Source of the DNA: Eutrigla gurnardus
Lineage: Eukaryota > Chordata > Actinopteri > Perciformes > Triglidae
Length of the DNA: 64,000 bases
NCBI GenBank assembly: GCA_963514095.1
Contig: OY741276.1
Coordinates: 7,420,264-7,484,263 of the forward strand
Reading direction: 5' to 3'
The position numbers and the translations under genes are program-made. How positions within the stretch are numbered: position 1 is the first letter of the stretch; each line of letters starts with the position of its first letter. Of this stretch, positions 48,201 through 61,100 are shown in pieces. Under the pieces are notes generated by a model. It searched no databases. It was not told the origin of the DNA and worked only from the letters and a program-made list of their open reading frames with translations.

Positions 48201-48758
48201 CTCCTGTCCAGCTTTTTTCTGTGCATACCTCGGCTCAGGCATTGCCAATTTAATGTCCACGGTAAATATTTCTCACTCATATTTTTATATCAGCAATTAC
48301 TAAAAATAAGTTACTAACAGCAATGTGATTTATTGTTTTCTCTACAGTTTGGTCTGCCAGCCTGCACTTGGCCTTTCTGTCTCTCCGCCCTGACTTTCCT
48401 CCTTTTAACCACGGGTACAAACAAGATCTTCAAGCTGCCACTAGCCAAAGTCACCTACCCCGAGAAAAACCTGGGCTTCTTCTGGAAGCTGAGGAAGCAG
48501 GAGAAAATGGAGAAGCTGGAGAAAGAGAGGAAAGAGAGTGAGGAACAGAAAAAAGCCATTGAGGAAGAAATTATACTGCACGAAAAAGAGCAACTGAGGA
48601 TAGAGCTGGAAAGACTGGAAGAAAACAGAGCAGGAAGTGAAGCATCAGAGGATGGAAATGACGAGACACATGCACCGGGCGTCACAAAGCAAGATAACAA
48701 AGAGCAAGTAATCAGACAGAATTATCTAACCGAGGTCACAGGGGCTGATTATGTTTAA
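45249..48758 (+). CDS. slc14a2: Urea transporter (SLC14 family, UT-A/slc14a2 type), complete, eight coding exons
   Basis: Trimeric membrane channel for passive urea flow, used in fish kidney, gill and gut. Exons: 45249-45429, 45694-45883, 46043-46171, 46601-46793, 47585-47732, 47955-48089, 48212-48261 and 48348-48758; all are GT-AG and phase-consistent, giving 478 residues. Both SLC14 signatures are present, LPVFTLPF (about residue 183) and LPACTWPF (about 345), one per repeat half, with DWVLRG, PLSGLIIFAGL, GYNGILVGLLMAVF, the N-glycosylation site NITW and GIGQVYGCDNPWTGG. The ATG (MAHPDLQSEHD) opens a short charged cytoplasmic N-terminus. Unusually, after VTYPEKN the C-terminus runs on for about 90 residues of Glu/Lys-rich, heptad-like coiled coil; human UT-A2 and UT-B end soon after this point. 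Its position next to setbp1 supports slc14a2, but slc14a1 is not strictly excluded. Confidence 0.93.
46842..47222 (+). mobile_element. L2-clade LINE 3' fragment in slc14a2 intron 4
   Basis: Begins with a broken C-terminus of the LINE ORF2: FSVLAPQWWNELP-type sequence, then RLKTHLFRLHLDST and a stop. It ends in the conserved tail cgctttggacaaaagcgtc followed by TGTAAA repeats. An internal oligo-A run (47008-47020) and a frameshift show decay. It sits in the sense orientation inside the intron. Confidence 0.75.
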
Positions 48759-49417
48759 GATTGCATGACAGAGACAGAGACAGAGACAGAGGACCGGACA
48801 TGCAAATGGAACTTTTGTAACTTAACGGGCTGAAAAATTGCTAGGGCACCTATTATACAGGCTACTGTAAAATGTCACCATTGCAAACTGCTAAAATTGA
48901 CCATCCAAATTTGAATTAACCAGCAACAGGCTTTCTTACATGCAATTAAACTGCTCAGATCATCCAACACACCTGTATTACTACTGGTCACATTTACATC
49001 AGCTAAGAGTCATTATTTTGTTTGGTCATTTTATATATTGAAGGTTTAGAGAGGGGCCGGTGTTGGTGCGAACAAAGCCATGAATCAGAAGAATAAAACT
49101 TCATTTACTAATTCATGGCTACTCCGTTTTAAATCCCAAACCTCACAGTAGACATTTAACTGTTTGGTGGTGATGATTTTACTGTGATTATGTTTGTATT
49201 AGTTTCAGTAAGAGTACATATTGTAACATATTGTTATGAGTACTGTCCTTTATGTTGTTTTCTTCATGTTTTTGTTGTAAAAAGCTGCTATGTAAATGAA
49301 ATCTGTATCTATTTTTTCCTGAAGCCTCTTTATTTGTCATTGTGAGTAGATGTACTGTATAACGAACAGTCTTTCACAGAAACCTGGATGGATGGAAGAT
49401 GGAGAATTCAAAATAAA
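48759..49417 (+). other. slc14a2: Inferred 3' UTR of slc14a2
   Basis: It begins with a short agacagag repeat (48768-48791). AATAAA signals occur at 49092-49097 and 49412-49417. The end is inferred from these signals. Confidence 0.55.
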
Positions 49418-49656
49418 TTAACCAAACGCTAAATGGTTTGGCCTTTGTTATAAATGACATCAGGTGTTGTTGCTGTTTTCAGAGTCATTCAAACAGTGCA
49501 TGTGTGTAGCACTTTGTCAAAAATGTCACTTTGAAAAAGGATTGTTCAATTTGAAATAGAAGTGAGATGTTTTTCTGTAATTGTTGTGTTTTATTTGGCT
49601 TGTATGTGGAGTTTTGAAACAATGAGCCTTTTCCAAAAAAGAGTGTAAGCAATTGC

Positions 49657-49687
<31 letters not shown>

Positions 49688-52600
49688 AACTGTTTCCTCT
49701 GTTATAAGAATTTTGTATAACCACATGATTTTAGTGTTTTAATGACTTTAGTATTTCCACTGATGACCTAAACAGGGCCTAAAGCTATCCTGCAGAACCG
49801 CTAACCGTTATCAGGGGCCCTGTGCGCATGATGTCTTGTATTACATGTTTTCAATGACGCGTTATCTCCTGTGCCTTTAAAAGACTCAAGTCACAACAAT
49901 GATTTGAGCACTTCCTCTGTAGCATCCTCACACGTTGTTGCACTGTAACTGCTCCTCTTGTACAAGATTAAAGTCAGACGTCGACTTTACTTATGTCTCC
50001 GATCTCGTTTACGTGAATTTATTCGTTTACGGAAAAATTATTTTAACATCCTCCACATTGATCTTGCTGTAATGATGGAAAACAGGGAATCAGCGGCGTC
50101 TGCTTCTACTGTAGACCTTTCTTCTGGTTCAGCAAAATCAGTTCAGTAAATTTGACCTAAAAAAGCATAGCCTACTGCTTTACTCTACTGATCTGCACAG
50201 GAGATCTTTGCATGTATTTATTTTTGCACAATGTGCCCGCAGCATTCCAGTGCTTAATGAAGCGAGTGGGTGCTGGTTTCGATGGTTGCACAGTTTACTT
50301 GGAAGGTGTAACCTGTTGTAATCATTGTTCAGCGAATTCAAGATTTAATTGATAGATGGCATGGGTGCCACTATCCGTTTAATCACATCGGTCAATCAGT
50401 CAAAATATGAGCTGCTTACGCCATACTCACACATAGGTTTGGTTGGTGGTTAGGCAGGGCAAAGAGATAAAGAAGGAGTTAGATCATTCATCTATCATCA
50501 CCAAGTTTTGCTAAAACACACGTGCATGCATTTGAGAATGTTAAGACGCCTCCCACGTGCCTGAGCGCCAGTTGCTCTGTGAATAGAGGAACTATTTGTG
50601 CTGTGAGTGGATGTTTAAATCACAGAAACATGTGATGTGCTGCTGATCTGGAAACACATAAACGTGTCTGCCTCTTTTGAAATATTAACCAAGCAACAAA
50701 TCGCTCAGATGAAAGACTTTTATGAACGTGAGGTCAAGTAGCCGTAACGCCTCTGGCTTCTTATGCTTCTACTTACTTACCTGTTCTGCCAGTTTCTCCC
50801 TCTTCATCTACTCCAAATGCAAATGGTTCCCGAAATGAGCTGACAGACTGGTGGATGGCGTGTGTCGGAAGTGTTTGACACAAACACTTTACGATTCCTT
50901 TTTTTTGTATGTAAAAACAATATAATGACAACAATGCTGATTTAGTGGTTTTTAAAGAAAAGTGTGTTCTGAAGCTGGATGCCTTACAGGTAAGTAGGTT
51001 GTTCAAGGGCATCTTCAGGTTGGACATGAAGTCTGTAAATGTTCGACACCCGAGGCCCATTAAATGGTTTTAAGATAAGCACCTCCCTGTTCTTTGTTTC
51101 TTGTTTCTATGCATTCTACACAATCATTAAGAATATCCCTGATTCACATTGACCTTTTTCAGCTTTAAGGTCATTTGCATGGAAAGGCAACTAGAGCAGA
51201 CATATTATTCTGCACTCGTCACGGTTCCAAGCAAGACGGCGTAGTCGTCAGCGCTCCTACCGTTTGTGCAACATTTCTAGAAGCTTGCAAGACTTTCTTC
51301 CTCAATCCAAGCTTATGAGATAAATATGGAGATAAGATCAGATAACCGGGCACAGCACAAGCCAGAAGCTTCTAGAAATTTCTTTTACAAAAGTGCCTGG
51401 AGTTTTCTCTGAGCGAGAGGAACTGAATAACTTATAATTTAGTGAAAGGTGGGTTTATAAGGAGAGCAAAACCACCTTGAGGTGTGTATGATCGTATTAT
51501 TCTTACATCATGATTTGCGTGGCATATTTTCAAGCTCATGCCGACTTTCTGGGTCTCTTGGTCTCTTTGGTGCCCTCCGATGAAAAGCATGAGTTAGAGT
51601 GAGAACTATTGAGCAGGAGTTAATTTTAGAATGCAATTTTAGAACGTTATGTAGCCTCTGGATGCACTTCCAAGCCCTCATAGCTTTGAACACGATGCGT
51701 CACTCAAATAGCTTCACACAGTTTTTTCACACGTGCAGTTTAACCTGACACATACATAATTCTTCCTGCCGGTTCAATTAGTATTTCTCAGTATAATTAC
51801 AGGGTATGTTTTGAACATTGAAAGCTAAAACTTACAAGTGTTAAGAGAGACACCTGAAAATGACCCTGAACATTCCTGTTTTCTTGCCCTAAAGCTCAAC
51901 ATGGAACAGTATCACAGCTAACTCGCCAGAGCTGGTTGTGTGATGTGGTTCAACCCAAAGCAGATGTGCTGTGTGTGGACCGGAGAGAGGGAAGTTAGAG
52001 GGACCTCTAGTGGTGCAGCACAGCTATGCAGTGTCTTGTCAGAGGAGTGATAATGGAGTATGGACCATCTCAGTAGCATACTGGTTATAAATCTTAAACT
52101 CATTCGGCTTCATCAGACTGGAAATGCTGCTCTTGTAAGAGTGGTAAAACTACAATTCAGAGAGATTGAAACGTTCCCAACTTAGATTAGAAATTGCGTA
52201 TCATCACATGATGTGTTATACTGCCAAAGAGTTGAGTTTCCTCGACGGTGACAGAACAAATTGTATTTTAGACAGATTGTATCACAGTCGACTCACAAGG
52301 GTCACGTTGCCCCGTCCCTGCGTATCAGTGATCAGGCGTCGTGTAATGTTTAATCTCACTGGCACACAAATGGATCACACAGATCAATCTGATGCCCACA
52401 GAGCTGAAGCTGCAGGGCATGTGATCACGAGCATGACTAGCTCTGCCGATAGTGTCGGTGGTGCTTCTCCATTTAGCAGGGCTGCATAGTTCAGATGGTT
52501 GTTGTGCTTTTAATGTGGGTCAAAAGTGATTTGTTCATTGATTGGTGTACAACTGTGACGCACGATGCTTTGAACTTGGTGATCAGTGGGTCATGACCAA

Positions 52601-52690
52601 CTCCACTGCGTTTCCTGTCTGCCCACCTGCAGTCTTGCGGCTTGATATTCAATTTCATTATTATTTTTTTTTACAAATTCAATATAAAAT
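49418..52690. other. Intergenic DNA between the 3' ends of slc14a2 and lnpep
   Basis: No recognisable gene on either strand. It contains a 29-base A run near 49656-49684, short unsupported open frames, and the heat-shock-element cluster at 51274-51462. Confidence 0.6.
51274..51462 (+). promoter_or_regulatory. Heat-shock-promoter-like cluster: two HSEs and a TATA box
   Basis: At 51364-51383 four perfect alternating HSF pentamers lie end to end (agaag cttct agaaa tttct). A second, shorter site at 51274-51283 (tttct agaag) is followed by an imperfect third unit. A TATA-like tttataagg lies at 51454-51462, about 70 bp after the perfect HSE, the spacing seen in fish heat-shock promoters. No hsp70 or small-heat-shock-protein frame follows downstream, so the target is unknown. 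Confidence 0.55.
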
Positions 52691-52699
52691 GAAACGTTT

Positions 52700-55131
52700 T
52701 CAGAAAACAACTTTTATTTATATTTTATTCACGCGAAGAGCAACACAGTTTCAATAACATCTGCAGCATTTCATCCCAGTGCAAAAAGAAAGACAATTTG
52801 ATTGGTTTTCCTGCACATGGTGGTACTCTACAATCCTCTGATCAGACCGGACACATCACTGATTCCCCGACTTCAACTGAACCAGGTACCTGACTGACCT
52901 CAGCAACTCTCGTCTCCTAAAGCTTATTGCAACTACCTTCACAAGAAACGGTTGTTTTTGAAAGAAAACATGATCAAACATCAAAGTCCCAGAGCCTCAA
53001 TGAAGCAGATTAATTTGTGTGATTGCTGGCAGTTTCTTTTTTTTTCTTTTCTTTTTTACAATAGAACAGTAACATACAAGTATAAGATGTGTATTTAAAG
53101 GCATATTCATAATGCATTATCACACTGTCTGTGAGATGACCTGTGTGGAACAGGTCAATGGTCTAGTGAAATACTGTTGATAATCTCCACAGATCTTGTC
53201 TTTTCTCCACAGTGTGGAATGAAAAATCCTCTGCACTGTGATCCATCATACTGCAAAGCCCCACACGTCAGGAGACTGTAGACAGCCATGCCTTCCATAC
53301 ACACTATCATCGCTAAAGGGCCGATGTGAGCTGGGCTTCCCTCTGACTCGTCCCCCTCCTCCCGTTACCACTTGGACCAACCGGTAGAGATTGCTAGTGC
53401 AGCAACAAGCACGTGACCCTTTTAAAGAGGTTTCCCACCTGCAGGGACGAGGTAACACCGGGAATTGAACCAATGCGTTTCGCCTTTGTGAGACACATTT
53501 GAGGAAAGTCTTTACATAAATGAGACAAAGAAGCTTCAGAAGAAGATAATATGACAACAAAGTAGAGATGCCAGTCTCATGAAGACTGCTAAATTGAAAT
53601 CCACAACATATACTAAATGATCCTGAAAATCATGACAGTGATGGAGTGGGAAAGTAAGCAGTACCACGTTAAATAAAGCTCAGGATGAGTGTACAAGTGT
53701 ATTTTAACAAAATCTTGGAACAAAAGTTGGGGAAACACATTTAGACACAGTCTCAATAAATAGGTCCGTAAACTCCTCATTCTCAGGAGCGACATGACAT
53801 GTTAACATTGGTGTAACTTCAAAGCTTCGGTATTTTACTTGGTTTATGAAGAGCTTACTGGGCAGATTAGTCATGCCAAATATAAATGTTCTTCTATAAA
53901 CTGAATCTTCAATATACACATTAGCCCTTAAAACACAAACATTCGTCAGCAAATGACATCCCTGGGGTGGTTTTCCATCAAGAGATACAGTAAAAGTTTT
54001 CGTGTACATCTCCTTCCTATATACACACAACATAAAGCAAATCCTAAATTGTTAAAAGTCAAAATGTTAAAAACGGTACAACTGAAATCGCAGGGGAAAA
54101 TGCTGTGAGGTAAAGCTTATTTACATTAAAATTACAGGTTTACAAGCACACCGTGTTAAAGAATGAGCCTGTACAGTGACTGCACTACAGGCAAAAAGCT
54201 ATCAACATAAAACATGTTGATCGGAGCTAAAGTGGGCTTTTAACTGGTAGAGGAAGAAAGAAACTAACATTTGGCTCCAGCGTGCACTGCCTGCTCTCAC
54301 CTAAGACACATTGGTTGTTGATTTAAACCTGCGCTGTTGTGCAGTACGCCATCTACTGTACGCTGGCGGAAGGTTTTTCAGTACATTCAATTGATGCCAA
54401 CATAAATTTGGTATTTAAAGCCATCAATAAACCAACCAACCAATCTTCTAGGCAAATCATGACCAATTTAGTAAATCCTTCTGGTCGCATGAGTAACTAG
54501 AGTTCAGAATGGCAGGCAGCTAATTATATAACATAGCGATACAAGGTCAGTTTAATTCTAGAATAATTCCCCTCGACAGTACCGGTAAATTCAACATCTC
54601 ATCACTGATAAATCCCTGACAGCTGCATTAACATATGTCCATTAACATATAACAATTTGTGATCAATTCCAGGACTGACACACACACACACACACACACA
54701 CACACATTCTTCATATTCGTCTTTTTGAAGTGGCCTTCACACAGCTCATACAGTTAAGTGCCTGAGAGCAGGCTGAGCAAAAGGAGTGTGGGTGAAGCAT
54801 GATTGTCTGCTCAGACACGAGGTTTAGATGAGCGCTGCAGAGGAGAGGTTTGGTCGACAGCTTAAAGTGTGAGGAGTGTGTGTTTGCGTCGGACAACTCT
54901 ACCAGACACAAAAATCGGAGCCACCCTGAGCTACAACCCAAAGGACCAGTCGCAGAAAACGTAACACCTTGTCCACCTCGGTAGAGCGAAACCTCCGGCT
55001 TTGACGACAACTCTTATCCGGATAAAGGGAGTTAAGAGAAACAGTCCTAAAATAGTGCAAACACTGCTGTTGTCTTGACAACGCACCCCTGTTGCCCGTC
55101 AACGGGGTGCAGATTGGATGGAGTGGCTGTA
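52700..55131 (-). other. lnpep: Inferred 3' UTR of lnpep
   Basis: No gene-like frame follows the lnpep stop. On the minus strand two AATAAA signals lie close together at about 52709-52733 (seen as tttatt on the plus strand), a likely end for a ~2.4 kb 3' UTR. A (CA)n tract lies at 54679-54706 inside it. Confidence 0.55.
54679..54706 (+). repeat. (CA)n microsatellite, about 14 units
   Basis: Short pure CA tract within the inferred lnpep 3' UTR. Confidence 0.9.
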
Positions 55132-58100
55132 TTAGAGCCATTTTTGGAGCACTGACAGGTTCTTGCGCATCCAGCGCTGGTTCAGTCTGATGGTTTCCAG
55201 GGCTTCCTGCACGCTCCTCATCTGAGAGCCGCGCTCCTTCAGACTGGAGAAGAAACCCTGAACCTGTACACGGATACAAACACACTGATGTCAGCCAGAT
55301 CACTTGGCATAACAGTTAACATTTGGCCCCAAATACACAGCAGATTAGATTAGAAGAAAAGAACATACTTGATCAAGGTGTGCCTGGGTGGAGAACTGAG
55401 AGGTGGCAGACTTAATGATTGTCTGGATGGCAAAGGAGCCCACGGGGAACCTAAAGCCAAACGCAGTGATGTTGTTTCATTTTTATGTAAAATAATCATA
55501 AAATGTATTCTCAGTGACCTTATATGAAGCTGACAGGGACTACTTACTTCTCTATGAGGCGGTCCCAGTTCTCTTGTATGAAATCCCAGGCAAACAGGTA
55601 GCCGGCAAAGCCTTTGCACACAGTGCTGATGACCAAAGGCAACTCCTGTGTCTGGATGATATCTCCCCTCAGACCTGCCTTTAGAATCCTGGATGGACCA
55701 AAATATGTGTTTAAATGCTTTTCAGTAAGTAAACAACACTGACACTGCACTAACTGGCAGTTAAATGTATGCTTAAGACATCCTCAGTGGGAAAGGAAAC
55801 ATGTTGCATGATACTGGCCAGAAGCACACAGACACAAAAACACTTACCATACGATACGCCGTGGCTCCTGAGTAGATGCTAGCCCGCGTAGCATCGCCCG
55901 CTTCTCTGTATCGTAGGTGACCCCTCCGTAACTACTGAGCAAAGTGTCCCAATCTTCATTTGATTGAGCCGCCACGGCGAATACCACTTGCTGCAAATCG
56001 CCGGGGATCCTACAGAAAATGAAGATGCAAACCTATTTTAGATCGAAAATGCAACAAAATTCAGTTTACTACAACTCAAATGTCAGATACCAATTCATTG
56101 AAGTGACATTCCCCGGTCCCTGCTAAAGATGGTTTAAGTGTAAGATGTTTGGGCTGCTCCTCTCACCCAGCTAACGCTGTTAGCATGACCTAGAAAAGCG
56201 ACGCAAAAATTAATTCTGTTCCGATACGTACCGTGCGGTCCCGTTGGACTCCACATACTGTTTGAACAGGGCTTTGGCTTGCTGAACGCACTTCTCTTCA
56301 TTAAGGCTACAGGCCGTCTGCAGCAGGGCTGAACGCAGCTCCTGCTTAGACACACTCTCCTCCTCGCTCCATGTTTGATTGTTCATCAGAGAACCAAACT
56401 TATATAGAATATAGGCCTGTCACATGTAAGAAAAACAAATCATGGATGGAACGTCAGTACACAGCAACACTACATTCAGCTAAACGGTTCACAAGAATGG
56501 GATGTAAGCGGATATCCTAGATGTCCTGATAACAATATCAGTAACTTATAACTTGTATCAATATATTCAATATATACAAACTTTTGAGGAATTTCAATGT
56601 TATGTGTTAACTGTAAGTATGCCTGTGAGTATATGTACGTACCTTCATGCGGGCCACAAGACTAATCTCTTGTCTTTTGTCAAGTAGCCGGTAGATTACA
56701 TTGAGCTGTAACAAGGCCTCTGTCACAGGAGAAGTCTCAGTTTCCTTGGAAATGTACTTCAACAAGTTGAGGACTTGGTGGAAGGACACACGTCCCAGTC
56801 TGTTAAGAACATAAGAGAGGAGAGGAAAGAAGGTGGAGAACAGAAGCTTTTTAAAAAAACACTCCTACTGTAACTGAATGCAATTCAAAGAGCAACTATT
56901 TATGTTGTCCGCTATACCTGGAGAGAGCAAATATGTTGTGTATGAGTGAGGCACGGTCCTCGCGTGTGAGAACGCTGAAATTGCTGGACAAAGCATCTAT
57001 AAGAGCAGCCCAGCCGTCGTCTCCATAGTGGACAATGTAGAAGCCTGTGTTTTTGTAGTTCAGCTTCAGCCACTTTACACTTTCTGGCACATCCTTCACA
57101 ATACCTGAAAACATATACAGATTGTACCATGGGTCACAGTACTCGAGACTCTTGACTTTGTGTAGCAAGTTAATACTTTCGGGTTTTACCTGACTTGGTC
57201 TTCAGGTTGAATATCTGTCTGCATTCGGGGGCCAAACTGCAGTTGTCGGTTACGTACGTCACTGGAATATTCCACAAGCTAAAAGAGACGGCAAAATACA
57301 GTTAGTGTTGTTAGTGTTGTGTTTCTATGATATGCATGTGTGTGTGTGGTTATGTGACCCACCTGGAAGTCTGCGTGGCATTGTCAGACGTGAGCAGGAA
57401 GTGCTCCTGTGTGAGGGTCACCTGACCGCCCTTACGGCTTACGGTGACCAATGGGAAGCCTTTCTGTGACGTCCATGAGCTCATCATCTCCGACACATTC
57501 TGGTGTTGAGCCGAGACCTCGACCTGAGGACAGGGAGAGAAATCAAGTCCAATATCCATGTTGAAAAGGTTTTGGATGAAAAATATGAAGATAATTGTGG
57601 CATATTCTGAACAGAACAATGTATATAAACCACACAAAAAGGGAATTTTAACAAAGGCAAGAATAAAAAGTACAGTATACTGTGCTCTTACTTCCCTTTA
57701 AAGGGGAGTGGGAAAAAAAGAAGACAGCTCTTGATCAATAAATCATAAAATTCATATCCCAAGCCATTTACTACTTTTTGTGTTGATAATACAGCTCCTG
57801 AGATAATGTAGCTCTCTGTGTTTATGTGATGACAGTGAAAATAGCCAAACAAAGCTAAAGGCTGGCTGACAGGTTAGATGAAGTTAAATGTCAAATGTAG
57901 GCAAAGTGATAAACTACTCATGCATGCTGTCCATAGCACCAAAAAAGGCCGTGCACACACCTGTGTGAGGCTGTTCCAGAGGTCGGCAGTGTCCGTGTTT
58001 AACCCACTGAACTGTTTGAGGTATTCAATGATACCCTTTCTGAACTGTTGTTCCCCTGGCAGGGAGGCATTCAGCATCAGGAGAATGGACGCTCCCTGAA

Positions 58101-61100
58101 AGACACAAAGCATCTGTGATCACACCCAAAACAGAGAACTAACACGGTGAGGTCCGGTAGAGAAGTTCTCCATGAAATAAATTAAATCCATCCATCTATT
58201 TAAGTATATATATCATTTAGAAAAGTGTACCTTCTCATAGGAGACCGAGTCAAACATCTCTTCCACCTGTTCTGGCTTATTAACCTCAGTTGACACAGCG
58301 TGGGAAGAGTTAAGTGCATCTTTGTCCAAGGCTCTGAAGCGTACTGCCAGGAACAAATTACCCTGCAAACAAACGGAGGATTTACTGTAATGCCACACAA
58401 TAAAGCACACAGCTGTATCTACTTTAAATATGCGAGGCAGATCTGTAATCTTACAATGTCCAGCTTGGGCAACACGGTCTGCAGCGACATGTACTGCATG
58501 TAAGTGGCAAAGCCTTCGTTGAGCCACAGGTCGTTCCACCAGCTCATCGTTACCAGGTTTCCAAACCACTGCAACACAATATCAGCGATAGACTAGGACC
58601 TGACTGTAGCATATTCACTGTATCTGCCACTTTCAGAAAACACACAGGCACACACAAACTACCTGATGAGCAATCTCATGCGCTACGACAGAGGCAACTA
58701 CTTGTTTTTCCATAGGAGAGGACTCGTTGCCCACCAGCAGGCTGGTCTCTCTGAAAGTGATTAGACCCCAGTTCTCCATGGCTCCTGCCAAGAAGTCTGG
58801 GATGGCTACCAGGTCTGACAAAGGAGAAAGGACGAATATCAGGGTGTGTAAAGAGGGTTGTAGTTGGAGGAGGAACTAGAGTGTGTACAGTTTATGTGAA
58901 ACAAGCAAGTACCTGTATGTACTTACCCAGTTTTTTGAGGGGGTAGTTAATTTCAAAGAAGTTATTGTAGAACTCCAGCAGTTTGGAGGCTGTGTCCAGA
59001 GCATAGTCAGTGTGCTCCTTCTTCTCTGGCACAGAATACACAGTCACCTAAAACACACATGTATAGCTCATCAATACAGCAAAAAACAAACCTCACTGAA
59101 TACTAAATTAAATATACAAATAATGCAATAAAAGCAAAAAGGAGTCATAGTTGTGTAAGCCCTACCAGAGTTTCTGAGACATTTTTGCTGACAGGGGTAA
59201 AGTTAGCAACAATGAAGGCCACCAGGTAGGTGCTCATGTTGACACTGGTCTTTTCAAACTCATCTTGAATGAGGCCATTGAGGAGTGGTGTGCTTTTAGT
59301 CTGAAACACAGAGCATAAGGACAAGATTACTTTCAATTAACGAATACAGTGCTGCAGGCTAAAAACAATCCATGGTCTGTTTATTTATATCCACACTTAG
59401 TGTTTATTGGTCACAGTGGGAACAGAAATGATGCATTGAGTTGCACAACAAAAAATGTGACATAATGTACACAGTAAGTGACAAATTCATTTCTTGAAGT
59501 CCATTTCTTTCCTTTTTTGGCGGATCAGATTGGAGGGTGTTCCAACATGTGTTACCTTATTGTAAAAATAACTAATGTTACAGTACCTGAGGCATGTTGG
59601 AAAGAGTCCGGTACTTTGGTTCCCTGCTGATTTTAATCAGGAATGTTGCTTTGAAAGCTGGTTCATCAAAGCAAGGGAAGGCCTTCCTAGCTGCCAGTGG
59701 CTCAAACTGGGTTGCAGCTAAGACCCTGGTGACCAGAAGGGGATGAGTATGATCATGTTGAAATAACAAATTAAGATAAATGCTGTTAAATCAATATAAC
59801 AGCCTATACTTTCTGTTTTTATTGTTACAGCATTGCTTTGTTGTTTCTATCAATACAGGCTTTAACAAGTCTTTACTCTGCCGGACATCTTTCAACTGTT
59901 GCAGCCATGTTTACCTTTTGTTTCCATCTTTATCGGTGTATGAGCTGTTGTAGAAACCGTCATAGGTGTGCGAGAGGTTGGCAAAGTAATCCAGGGTCAA
60001 AACGCAGTCCTGGCCTGCCTTCAGCTCGTTAGAGAACTGAACAGCTATCTGCTGTCTGGGTTTGTACTCCAGTACATTCACATCTCGGGCCTCCCCATCA
60101 CCCAGCTGGAACACAGAAGTATTAGTTAACGACTAGCAGACAATGTAAGACAAGAAAAGGGTTTGAATCAATTATTTTGTTGAGGCACAAATTCAATCTT
60201 TGTATGCAAGTGTATAAAGAGGTTCTTTTCATCAAGTCAGAATGAAAACTAAATCATCTTAACTCTGTTATTACACACTTAATTTGCATTTGCCTTTCCA
60301 ATCCTTACCTTGAAGGTAGCCTTGGTGATATTGAGATTAGCACTGTGCAGGACAATGCGCTTGGTGTTGTGAAGCACAGACATGGTGATGACAGTGCGGC
60401 CGGTGAAGGTCATGTCATTGAGGTTAGGGTTCAGGGTGAGGTCGTAGCTAAGAGGATGTATGCTGCGAGGCAGCCGGTACTGTGCCCATGGAAACAGTTC
60501 GCCATTTGTGGACATGGGGTAGACTGGCTGGATGGGAGATGTCTTGTTGGTCTTTGGACATCCCATCTGCAGAAGGTTGGAGGGTTGGGGTCAGTAGGGA
60601 GATGGGTATGACAGAGAGCATAAAAAGGGAAACAATCTGACAGGGATGTCGACATCATGTGTTGAAAGAGTCATGTTTAGTTATTTACAAAATCTACCCA
60701 ACTAGTGAATATTTGCCTTACCTTGGTAAAGGTGCATTCAGGTAAGAAGTACAGTACCATGGTCATGGAGGCAACTATCACCAGGAATAACACACATACA
60801 ACAATAGTACGGGCTGAGGGTCGTGAGCAAGACCTGAGACCAAAAAGAGTTTAACATTACTTACTGTGACACATTTACAAATTCAGAGTAAAAGGCGACA
60901 TTTCGACATCTAAAAAGTATATTTTCAAAGCATTACCTGGGTGGAGCATGCCTGGTGTAAGGGGACGAGTTTGTTCTCTGAGCAGAGCTACGGTTCATGA
61001 AAGACATGCCCAGCAGGCGGGCTGAAGACTCGCAGTCCTCCTCGTCCTCGTACATGTCATTCTCTCCCAAGCCACGCACAAGCAACCGTGAGCTACGAGG

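Noticed and set aside
49958..50149. A 63-codon frame rich in Arg/Leu with a later MMENRES start
   Set aside because: Short, without homology that I recognise and without splice partners; chance is the simpler explanation.
51480..52690. A heat-shock protein gene downstream of the HSE cluster
   Set aside because: No frame contains an alpha-crystallin or hsp70 motif on either strand.
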